Assembly (NCBI GenBank): GCA_964448135.1
Contig: CAYUVH010000042.1
Span: 1 to 64,000, forward strand
DNA length: 64,000 bases
DNA from: CAYUVH01 sp964448135
GTDB lineage: Bacteria; Verrucomicrobiota; Verrucomicrobiia; Limisphaerales; UBA8199
Direction of reading: 5' to 3'
Positions 47,648 through 55,239 of the stretch are shown here, piece by piece; within the stretch, counting starts at the first letter, position 1; each line of letters opens with the position of its first letter. The position numbers and the translations under genes are program-made. The notes below the pieces were generated by a model that did no database searches, had not been told where the DNA came from, and saw only the letters and a list, made by a program, of their open reading frames with translations.

Positions 47648-47905
47648 TTAATGCCGCGGCTTGCGCTTCTTGGCGGTCGGCCGCGTCAACTCAACGAGCT
47701 GCGGCATCTCGTAACCGATCTTTTCCTCGATGATTTCCGTCAGCGCGATGTCCGCCGCGCCCAGGTTGGCGGTCTCTTCCACCAGCGGGCGGCTCATCCG
47801 GCCCGAGCCGGCGTTGAGCTGGCGCACGCGCCGGGAAATCAGGTTAACCAGAACGTTGGGGTTGCCAACCTTCTCCAATGCTTTCTTAGTCAATTCAGCG
47901 TTCAA
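47648..47905 (-). CDS. rpoZ: RNA polymerase omega subunit
   Basis: An 85-residue protein with the omega pattern: NPNVLVNLISRRVRQLNAGS near the N-terminus and AADIALTEIIEEKIGYE after. It helps assemble the beta-prime subunit. It lies upstream of smpB on the same strand, with about 220 bp of repeat-rich DNA between. Confidence 0.9.
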   Translation of the reverse strand: MNAELTKKALEKVGNPNVLVNLISRRVRQLNAGSGRMSRPLVEETANLGAADIALTEIIEEKIGYEMPQLVELTRPTAKKRKPRH

Positions 47906-48019
47906 AGCGTATTCCAGGGTGTTTGCCGTAGAGCCGGATACAATAAGGCCCGCCCGCCGGAATGCAAATGAAAAAATGACCCAAAAATCCGCCCGAAATG
48001 GCCTGAAATCCTCTCAAAA

Positions 48020-49219
48020 TCAGTCCCACGTCACATCCGGAATCGCCTTCGGATCGACCAAACACCGGTAAACCGCCTCCTCCTTGAACGAAAAGCGCCT
48101 TTCGATCTCCGGCGTCAACACCGCCCCCAACCCCGGCACTTCACCTAAACGCAATTCCCCTCCCGCCACCCGCAGCCCCGGCTCAAACATCGCCGCCCGC
48201 AACGGATAATCAGGCATCGGCCATTCCACCCGCGGACCGCCCCCTGCCAGAGCCGCGTGATAATTGGCCAGCATCCCCACCGGCCCGCCCCAGCAATGAA
48301 CGTACACCTGCGACTTCGCTTTCTTCGCCGCCTCAAAAACCTCCATGACCGGTGTTATCCCGCCGATCACCGTCGCATCCGGCTGCACGATTCCGTAAAA
48401 ACCGTTTGCCACGCGCGCCACCAACTCACGCGCGGTCGTGACAATCTCCCCGCCTGCCACCGGCGTGGACGTCCGCTTCCGCAATTCCGGCAAATTCTCA
48501 ATCTGGTCCGGCCCCAGCACTTCTTCAATAAACACCGGCTGCGAACCCCCGCCCTGCTCGATCGCCTCCAGAAAATTCAAAACATCATCCACCGTCTGCG
48601 ATGGAATCATCAGGTTCTGCGTCATATCCACCGCGATCCCGATCCCTCTCCGCGCCCCCTCGCGCTGACACCACAGCACCTTCGCCGCATTCTGGTTCCG
48701 CGCACGAATCTTCAGCACATCAATTCCCAGCGCGGCGACTTCCTCCAATTCCCGCCGCATATGTACCGGACCGATCGCGTCTCCGCCGCTCGCATAAACC
48801 TTCATCGCCCGATTTTCCGTACCACCCAGCGCCTTCCACAGCGGCACCCCCAGCAACTTCGCCCGGCAATCCTGCAACGCAATCTCCACCGCGCTCACCA
48901 CGTGCTGCGCCGCCCCCTGTAAACTCCAATACCCCGTCAACGTCAACACCTCCCGATAAATCGTCTCCCAATCGCGCAGGTCCTTCCCCAACAACACCGG
49001 CGTCACCAATTCCACAATCCCAGTAAACACGTGCGGCGCAAACACCGCCAGGTAACCTTCACCCAATCCGACCACGCCATTGTCCAGCGTGATTTCTACC
49101 AAGCCAGTCGTCCGCATCCCACTAGGCAAATGCAACCGCACCTCCATGTTCGCCTCCGGGTCCGAGTTGGCGTATGGCGCACTCAATAAAACCGCCCGTA
49201 CTTTCGCAATTTTAGACAT
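48020..49219 (-). CDS. Enolase-superfamily enzyme (mandelate racemase/muconate lactonising type)
   Basis: About 399 residues. The start ATG at 49219 has AAAGG 5 nt upstream; a GTG one codon earlier is also possible. The N-terminal capping domain is followed by the TIM barrel: KIRARN (Lys-x-Arg on strand 2), metal ligands Asp in AVDMTQN, Glu in VFIEEVL and Glu in VAGGEIV, and a late His in VYVHCWGGP. These residues support a sugar-acid dehydratase or racemase role; the substrate is unknown. A 2-hydroxyacid dehydrogenase gene upstream might act in the same pathway. Confidence 0.88.
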   Translation of the reverse strand: MSKIAKVRAVLLSAPYANSDPEANMEVRLHLPSGMRTTGLVEITLDNGVVGLGEGYLAVFAPHVFTGIVELVTPVLLGKDLRDWETIYREVLTLTGYWSLQGAAQHVVSAVEIALQDCRAKLLGVPLWKALGGTENRAMKVYASGGDAIGPVHMRRELEEVAALGIDVLKIRARNQNAAKVLWCQREGARRGIGIAVDMTQNLMIPSQTVDDVLNFLEAIEQGGGSQPVFIEEVLGPDQIENLPELRKRTSTPVAGGEIVTTARELVARVANGFYGIVQPDATVIGGITPVMEVFEAAKKAKSQVYVHCWGGPVGMLANYHAALAGGGPRVEWPMPDYPLRAAMFEPGLRVAGGELRLGEVPGLGAVLTPEIERRFSFKEEAVYRCLVDPKAIPDVTWD

Positions 49220-49230
49220 CACACCTTTCT

Positions 49231-49255
49231 GTAGGAGACGAGGTAACGAGTCTCA
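49231..49255. repeat. GAGGTAACGA stem-loop, copy 2, in the enolase-superfamily leader
   Basis: GTAGGAGAC-GAGGTAACGA-GTCTCA. GAGAC pairs with GTCTC. Compared with copy 1, an A-T pair replaces a C-G pair, keeping the stem. It ends 11 nt before the ATG at 49219, just before its ribosome-binding site. Confidence 0.7.
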
Positions 49256-49326
49256 TATTAATCAATCACCTCGCGCAGCCGACTGCTCGCAAACCTGAAA
49301 AATACCGAAACAGTCCAATCGCTCCT

Positions 49327-49360
49327 CCCTCTCCCTTAGGGAGAGGGCAGGGGTGAGGGG
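49327..49360. repeat. CCCTCTCCC palindromic repeat, copy 2
   Basis: CCCTCTCCC-TTA-GGGAGAGGG then CAGGGGTGAGGGG. As in copy 1, a GAGGTAACGA element lies about 70 to 75 bp away on the same side. Confidence 0.75.
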
Positions 49361-49392
49361 AATCTTTTTGGAAATACCACGACCATTGCATC

Positions 49393-50346
49393 TCAATATC
49401 CCCTCTCCAATTGAATCCGATTCTCCAACGTCTCCCCCTTCCGATACCGCTCCAGGTTCCTCAAAAACATCCGCGCCTTGTCCAGCAATTCATCCGCATA
49501 CCCACCACCCGTGTGCTGCAACAGAATCGTCCTCGGACAGTTCCACAAAGGATGTTCCGCCGGCAACGGCTCCTGCTTGAACACATCCAGCACCGCCCCA
49601 CCGATCTTTCTCCCCTGCAACAACTCCACCAGCGCGTTTTCATCCACCGCCGATCCGCGCCCCACATTCACGAAAATCGCCTCGCTCGAAAGCCTCCCCA
49701 ACCGTTCCCGCGAGAAAAAGTCCGCCGTCTCCCGCGTGCTCGGCAGACAATTCACCACCACACTGAACTCGGGCAAATGCGCCTCCAATTCCGCAGCACT
49801 CCGAAAATCCGCACCCGCCGCCGTCCGCGCAAAACACTTCACCTCGCACTCAAAAGCCCGCAACAAACTGGCCACCTGGCGCCCGATCGACCCCATCCCC
49901 AGCACCACCACCTTCCTTCCATGCAACAACCCCATCCGCGGCCGCACCTCCAGGCTCACCCACCGGCGCGCCTTCTGTTCCACGGCCACTTCATCCACCC
50001 CGCGCAGCAACGCCAGCAACCCTGCCAGCGCCGTCTCCGCCGCCGGCCACGCAAACATCCCCCGCAAATTCGTGATCACCACTCCACTCTGCTCCACCTC
50101 GCCTTGCAACTTCTGGTAATACTCAAACCCCACCGACTCCAATTGCATCCACCGCAGCTTTCGCGCCTGCGCCAGCCACGCCGCCGGCACATTCCCAAAA
50201 CAGATTTCGCTCGCCAGAAATCGCTCCCGATCCTCCGGCACCGGCGCATGCTTGTTGGCCCAATAAACCTCCACCCCTGCCAATCCCTCCCGCAGATGAG
50301 CCACCGCCCGCTCATCCAAATGTGCGTAAACAAAAATGTTCATCAC
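49393..50346 (-). CDS. D-isomer-specific 2-hydroxyacid dehydrogenase
   Basis: A 317-residue NAD(P)-dependent dehydrogenase. The Rossmann motif is VVVLGMGSIGRQVA; the catalytic Arg is in FVNVGRGSAVDE, Glu in DVFKQEPLP and His in ILLQHTGGG. It interconverts a 2-keto acid and a D-2-hydroxy acid; glyoxylate or phosphoglycerate-type substrates are possible. It precedes the enolase-superfamily gene on the same strand, separated by about 170 bp of repeats. Confidence 0.93.
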   Translation of the reverse strand: MMNIFVYAHLDERAVAHLREGLAGVEVYWANKHAPVPEDRERFLASEICFGNVPAAWLAQARKLRWMQLESVGFEYYQKLQGEVEQSGVVITNLRGMFAWPAAETALAGLLALLRGVDEVAVEQKARRWVSLEVRPRMGLLHGRKVVVLGMGSIGRQVASLLRAFECEVKCFARTAAGADFRSAAELEAHLPEFSVVVNCLPSTRETADFFSRERLGRLSSEAIFVNVGRGSAVDENALVELLQGRKIGGAVLDVFKQEPLPAEHPLWNCPRTILLQHTGGGYADELLDKARMFLRNLERYRKGETLENRIQLERGY

Positions 50347-50477
50347 TTACACGCCTGCCTGGGCAATTGAGACTCCCGACCCGTCTCAGCATAAAATCGA
50401 GGCATATTTTTGCCCCCATCTTTTTGCCAGATTTTTTTGCTTTTTCGCTCCCGCTCCCGTCTCTCCAAAGGTGCAGT

Positions 50478-51734
50478 TCATTTCTTCCCCTCCAACACCC
50501 ACGCCAAATTAAATCGCGCCAGCCGTATCCCCGCCCCCCGACCGAAATTCGGCCCTGAACCATACGCGCACAAAACCGTTCCATCCGGCAGCACCGTCAA
50601 ATCCGAATACCCGCACCCGCAGGTCCCCGCCTGAACCAACTTCTTCACCGGCCACGTCCGCCCATTGTCCTCGCTCATGAACACCGACAAATTCTCCCGC
50701 TTGAAACCCTGCTCATCCCCCGCCTTTGCCTTCTTCGTAATCTCCGTCCCCGTATCAATCGAAAACAACAACCGCTGCCGGTCCTTTTCATTCGGCGCGC
50801 TCGCGAGCCGTACAATGCTCCCGAACACAATCGGATCCATCAAATCCTCCACAAACTCCGGCTTCGACCAACCGCTCACGCCGTCGGCGCTCACCGTCTG
50901 CAACCGCCTATGCCGCATCGAAGGCGCGCGAATATTCAGCAACACTCTGCCATCAGCCAGCTCCACCGCCGACGTCTCATTCGGATCATGATAAACCTCC
51001 GGACTCTCCCCGCGCCCCGTACCCTTCGCCACCACGTCGCCCGCTTTCCACGTCGCGCCATGATCATCGCTGTAAATCAGCACCGTAATGGATGGATGAT
51101 GCTGATACCCCTCCGCTCCGCCCGTCCCGATCCACGATGGAATGATCAGCCGCCCATTCTTCATTTGAATCCCATGCCCCGGCCCTGTGGCCACAATCTT
51201 CCAATCCATCTCCGGCCGATACTTCTCGAACACGCTGGTGATCTCTACCGGCTTCGACCACGTCACGCCGTCATCCTCGCTCCGCATGTAAAAAACCCGG
51301 CGATACTCCACGCAATACACGAAATGCACCATCCCGTTGCGGTCCGGAATCACCATCGCATTATCCACCACCAAATCATTTTCCTTCCCCTTCGGCTTCG
51401 GCGGCGAAGACTTCACCACCGCCTCCACGCTCGCCTCCCCCGTCGGCACCTTATGCTCCGGCCCCCACGTCTTGCCCCCATCCGTGCTCCGACGCATCAC
51501 GATATAGATCCTCCCCCAATCCTTCGCGTCCACATCCCGCCACGCCGCGTACGCCAGCACCGTCCCCTTGCTCGTCACCGCCAGCCCGGGGATGTGGTAA
51601 TAATTCGTGCCCGTCGGAACAAACAGCTCCTGCGTTTCAAACAGCGGCTTCTCCGCTCCAACCGCCAGATTCACGGAAGAAAAACCAACAACGATTCCGG
51701 CACTGACCACAAGCCCTTTAAACCAATGCATCAT
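50478..51734 (-). CDS. Secreted sialidase-fold (GH33-like) protein
   Basis: A 418-residue exported beta-propeller with signal peptide MMHWFKGLVVSAGIVVGFSS. Four Asp boxes are visible: STDGGKTW, SEDDGVTW, SDDHGATW and SEDNGRTW. Sialidase-like segments NETSAVELADGRVLLNIR and CGCGYSDLTVLPDG hold the expected Glu, second Arg and Tyr. The usual FRIP motif reads YYHIPG, so the first Arg of the sialic-acid triad seems to be His. Either the substrate differs or a nearby Arg replaces it. About 130 bp without features separates it from the 2-hydroxyacid dehydrogenase gene. Confidence 0.87.
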   Translation of the reverse strand: MMHWFKGLVVSAGIVVGFSSVNLAVGAEKPLFETQELFVPTGTNYYHIPGLAVTSKGTVLAYAAWRDVDAKDWGRIYIVMRRSTDGGKTWGPEHKVPTGEASVEAVVKSSPPKPKGKENDLVVDNAMVIPDRNGMVHFVYCVEYRRVFYMRSEDDGVTWSKPVEITSVFEKYRPEMDWKIVATGPGHGIQMKNGRLIIPSWIGTGGAEGYQHHPSITVLIYSDDHGATWKAGDVVAKGTGRGESPEVYHDPNETSAVELADGRVLLNIRAPSMRHRRLQTVSADGVSGWSKPEFVEDLMDPIVFGSIVRLASAPNEKDRQRLLFSIDTGTEITKKAKAGDEQGFKRENLSVFMSEDNGRTWPVKKLVQAGTCGCGYSDLTVLPDGTVLCAYGSGPNFGRGAGIRLARFNLAWVLEGKK

Positions 51735-51877
51735 AAAATATTTACCTCGTGGCTATTGGGAAATCACCTCTGCAAACGGATCAATCCAATGGATAGATCG
51801 GCGTTGGAAATTATTACCGGCTGACGCGAAAGGTGATTGTCGTTAGCCTCCACGACGTGAACTCTAAATACGACGAA

Positions 51878-52081
51878 TCACGTCGCGGCGGCAATTGCGA
51901 CTCGGGGATTGCCAGCCGACATGCCTTGAGGCAGGCGGATATTCCAGCGGCTCTCGTTTTCATCCACCTGCATCACGATGGAAGCCATCGCCGGGGCGTA
52001 ATCCAACGACTCGTCCACCAGCAGAAAATCCGGACCGAGCTGCGCCACCGGGAGCGAAAGACCGTCTATCAGTAGACGCAT
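51878..52081 (-). CDS. Small conserved-looking protein of unknown function
   Basis: About 67 residues from MRLLIDGLSLPVAQLGPDFL. It is a compact beta-rich sequence with VDENESRWNIRLPQGMSAG near the C-terminus. Longer in-frame starts exist (52144 is the first), but they overlap the divergent kinase-like gene; MRLLIDG is a natural domain start. Function is unknown. The close divergent kinase-like gene suggests a shared control region. Confidence 0.6.
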   Translation of the reverse strand: MRLLIDGLSLPVAQLGPDFLLVDESLDYAPAMASIVMQVDENESRWNIRLPQGMSAGNPRVAIAAAT

Positions 52082-52127
52082 GGTCACCCGGGCCGAGTGT
52101 CCACCTTGAGTAGAAAGCGGACCGGGC

Positions 52128-52622
52128 ATGGATGACGTTTTCATACAAAATGTTCAAACTTACGCGGCCCAGCACCAACTCCAACTCGCCGACCGTCTCG
52201 GTTTCGGAATTCACGGTATCATTTACGTAGCCGAACACAAGTTTACCGGCGGCAAGACCGCGGTGAAAGTTCACCGCCAATCTGAACCCTACCAGCGCGA
52301 ACGCGCAGCTTATGAGCGTCTGCGTGAAATCGGCGTAAGCAAGCTGCGAGACTTCAAGGTCCCGCAACTCATACGTACAGACGATGGCCTGCTGGTCATC
52401 GAAATGACTATTGTCACCCGGCCATTTGTTTTGGATTTTGCGGGCGCCTGGCTCGATGCCCCACCAGACTTCCCGGATGAAATCTGGGCGGAATGGGAAG
52501 CGAGCAAAAGCGATCAATTCGAAGACCGATGGCCTGAAGTGCGGCGTGTGCTGGCTGATTTGGAAAACTAGGACATCTACATGGTGGACGTCTCACCCAG
52601 TAATGTAGCCTTCGACAGCTAA
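52128..52622 (+). pseudogene. Kinase-like gene interrupted by an in-frame TAG
   Basis: The first 147 codons encode a small kinase-like fold: glycine loop LGFGIHGIIYVAE, beta-3 Lys in TAVKVH (about residue 47) and a hinge near LVIEMTIVTRPF. A TAG at 52569-52571 ends this frame. The same frame continues for 16 sense codons to a TAA at 52620-52622, encoding DIYMVDVSPSNVAF and two more residues. DVSPSN resembles the catalytic-loop pattern of kinases, so the stop removes the active part. A nonsense mutation is the simplest reading. The protein is small for a kinase even if read through. Confidence 0.7.
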
Positions 52623-52637
52623 CCCACCGTTCTCGAT

Positions 52638-52673
52638 CTTAATCCTAATCCTACTCCTAATCCTAATCTTCAC
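52638..52673. repeat. Hexamer array CCTAAT (copy 2)
   Basis: Six 6-mers: CTTAAT, CCTAAT, CCTACT, CCTAAT, CCTAAT and a decayed CTTCAC. It shares the run CTTAATCCTAATCCTACT with the array at 43639. Confidence 0.75.
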
Positions 52674-52727
52674 CTTCCTCCGGTTTTGCTTGCGCCCTCA
52701 CCCCGCGTTGCCTATTCAAAACCCCAC

Positions 52728-53642
52728 ATGGCTAGTAAATCCAAAGCCCCCGCCAAAAAGTTCGACCTCGCGCGCTTCCTCGCCCAGAGCACCGACTCCG
52801 TCAACCGCGCCCTCGACCACTTTCTCCCGTCCGCCGCCACCCGACCGGCCACCATCCATAAGGCCATGCGCTACTCCCTCTTCGCCGGCGGCAAACGCAT
52901 GCGCCCCGCGCTTTGCCTCGCCGCCGCCCAAGCCTGCGGCGGCACCGAGTCCGCCGCCATGCCCCTGGCCTGCGCCGTCGAATGCATTCACACCTATTCC
53001 CTCATCCATGACGATCTCCCCGCCATGGACAACGACGATTTCCGCCGCGGCAAACCCACCAACCACAAAGTCTTCGGCGAAGGCATCGCCGTCCTCGCCG
53101 GCGACGCCCTGCTCACCCAGGCCTTCGAAATCGCCGCCCAATCCAAGACCCGCACGCACTACCCGGCGCAGACCATCACCCTCGAAATCGCCCGCGCCTC
53201 CGGCTCCCTGCAACTCATCGCCGGCCAAGTCGCCGATCTCGAAGGCGAAGGCAAACGCGTCTCCGCCGCGCAACTCCGTTACATCCACGAACGCAAAACC
53301 TCCGCCCTGCTCTGCTGTTCCGTGCGCCTCGGCGGCATGAGCGCCAATTGCTCCGCCGCGCAACTGCGCGCCCTCACCGATTTCGGCTACCACGTGGGCC
53401 TCGCTTTCCAGGTCATCGACGACATCCTCGATGTCACTCAGACCAGCGAGAAACTTGGCAAAACCGCCGGCAAAGACACCAAGGCCCAAAAAGCCACCTA
53501 CCCCTCCATCGTCGGCCTCGACCGCTCCCGCAAAATCGCGCAAGACCTCACTGCCCGCGCCTTCGCCGCCCTGAAACCCTTCCAAGGCCGAGCCACCGCA
53601 CTCGAAGCGCTCGCGGAATTTCTCTTGAAACGGGATTGCTAG
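52728..53642 (+). CDS. ispA: Polyprenyl (farnesyl/geranylgeranyl) diphosphate synthase
   Basis: About 304 residues from MASKSKAPAKKFD; an earlier in-frame start adds 14 residues without family similarity. Motifs are FAGGKRMRPALCLAAAQ, the first Asp-rich motif HDDLPAMDNDDFRRG, GEGIAVLAGDALLTQ and the second FQVIDDILDVT. It condenses isopentenyl and allylic diphosphates; the short-chain type is suggested by residues before the first motif. It stands alone on the plus strand after the broken kinase gene. Confidence 0.93.
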   Translation: MASKSKAPAKKFDLARFLAQSTDSVNRALDHFLPSAATRPATIHKAMRYSLFAGGKRMRPALCLAAAQACGGTESAAMPLACAVECIHTYSLIHDDLPAMDNDDFRRGKPTNHKVFGEGIAVLAGDALLTQAFEIAAQSKTRTHYPAQTITLEIARASGSLQLIAGQVADLEGEGKRVSAAQLRYIHERKTSALLCCSVRLGGMSANCSAAQLRALTDFGYHVGLAFQVIDDILDVTQTSEKLGKTAGKDTKAQKATYPSIVGLDRSRKIAQDLTARAFAALKPFQGRATALEALAEFLLKRDC

Positions 53643-53668
53643 CGGTTGCGGTTCGGAGTTTGTCTAAA

Positions 53669-53800
53669 CCATCAGTGTCTGGCCATTCTTTGGCCATCAT
53701 TGACCTTCTCCTAATTTCCGGGAGAATCGAACTTTGCAAGCCATCGCCAATCATCCGCAAACCATCGCGGGCGTGCGCTGACCATCGTACGCCATAATTC
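53669..53800. repeat. Degenerate CCATC-rich array between ispA and the porin gene
   Basis: About ten CCATC/CCATT-like units. The clearest run is AAGCCATCGCC, AATCATCCGCA, AACCATCGCGG, an 11-bp period. It is too degenerate for confident boundaries. Confidence 0.4.
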
Positions 53801-53808
53801 AAGTGGCT

Positions 53809-55149
53809 ATGAAAAGCTTGCACGCGAATCACCAACGCAGGCGGGCGGTGCGGCGGCCAGCCCTTCTGCTCCTGATCCTCGGCACCCTCCTCACCGTCTC
53901 CGCCGTAGAACCGGTCCCGCAAACTGCGCGTGATACCCAGCCTCCCCCCGGCACTCTGACTGGGAACTGGAGCGTCCGAACCAACCTCGCCAGCCGTGGC
54001 GTTGAACCTTTCGTGATTTTGACCAGCGAAGTTTGGGGCAACGTCTCCGGCGGTCTCAAACAAGGCGCGTGGTATAATCAGCTCCTTGATTTCGGGGTGA
54101 GCCTGGATACCACCAGGCTCGGCTGGTGGTCGGGTGGCACGTTCTTCGGGGAAATGCACTGGGTCGAGCACAGCGGCGGACGATCCTATTTTGATGACTA
54201 CACCGGGGCTTTCAATCCGGTCAGCAGCATCTTGGCCGGCGACCAAATCCGGGTCTTCAATCTTTATTACCGCCAATCCTGGCGCGACGACACCGTGGTG
54301 CTGAAGCTCGGGCAAATTGCCGTGGACGATGACTTCATGAAGTCGGACTACGCCGCGCTGTTCCTCAACTCCGCGTTCGGCGCCATGCCTTCGCAGGTCG
54401 GAACGCCGCTGGCCACTTCGCTCGGCAACCTCACACCCTTTCCCATCTATTCCGTGGCGGCGCCCGGCCTCTTTGTGGAGGTAGGCCCCTTCGCCGACTT
54501 CTATTCCCAGCTTGGTATCTACTATGGCGAGCCCGGCCCGGATGAGCCGAGCAACCACGGCTTTGCCTGGATCAATCAAACCCCACCCGAACTGGGTTTG
54601 TTCTGGGAAAGCGGTCTGCACTACCCGATCGCCAGCTGCCCGGCCACCTCGCGCTTCGGTCTGAGCTATCACACCGGACCCCATGACGACTTCCACCAAA
54701 TCTACACGGTCGATCCCCCGGCCACCCGTCAGAACGTCCCCAAGTTCTATCTCATTCAAGACGTCCAACTTCTCTCCGATGCCCTTGGCAATCCCAGGCT
54801 CGGCGCTTTCTGCCGTGGCGGCATTGCGCCCGATGCCGACCTGAGCCTGGTCGCTGCCTACGTGGATGCAGGCCTGAACTGGTTCGCGCCCATCCCCGGC
54901 CGCCCCCATGACGTCGCCGGCATCGGCACGTCTTACACCCAATTCGGCAACGCCTTCCAACATAGCATCACTTCGGACGGCATCGCTGCCTCAGAAACCA
55001 CGCTGGAGCTGACCTACAAGGCCCAAATCACCCAGTGGTTCACCCTGCAAGCCGACGCCCAAATCCTTTTCAACCCCCTGGCAAATCCTGCCACCAATTC
55101 GCGCCAGACCGCTTTCGTCATTGGGTTGCGGGCCGAAATCGGATTCTGA
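53809..55149 (+). CDS. Outer-membrane carbohydrate porin (OprB-like)
   Basis: About 446 residues from the ATG at 53809; a GTG two codons earlier is possible. A basic N-terminus and signal peptide (LLLLILGTLLTVSA) precede LTGNWSVRTNLASRGVEPFV, typical of the start of the OprB barrel, and the protein ends in strands and a terminal aromatic (AEIGF), as expected of an outer-membrane protein. DDFMKSDYAALFLNSAFG and similar loops match the family. It probably admits sugars. The downstream GH97 enzyme may use them. Confidence 0.88.
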   Translation: MKSLHANHQRRRAVRRPALLLLILGTLLTVSAVEPVPQTARDTQPPPGTLTGNWSVRTNLASRGVEPFVILTSEVWGNVSGGLKQGAWYNQLLDFGVSLDTTRLGWWSGGTFFGEMHWVEHSGGRSYFDDYTGAFNPVSSILAGDQIRVFNLYYRQSWRDDTVVLKLGQIAVDDDFMKSDYAALFLNSAFGAMPSQVGTPLATSLGNLTPFPIYSVAAPGLFVEVGPFADFYSQLGIYYGEPGPDEPSNHGFAWINQTPPELGLFWESGLHYPIASCPATSRFGLSYHTGPHDDFHQIYTVDPPATRQNVPKFYLIQDVQLLSDALGNPRLGAFCRGGIAPDADLSLVAAYVDAGLNWFAPIPGRPHDVAGIGTSYTQFGNAFQHSITSDGIAASETTLELTYKAQITQWFTLQADAQILFNPLANPATNSRQTAFVIGLRAEIGF

Positions 55150-55239
55150 TCGAGCTTCGGCGCTTAACGCTACGGCTCTCGCAGCGGACACGACACCTTG
55201 TTCCTTGACACAACACGAATACACATCTTTGGTGCTGGC

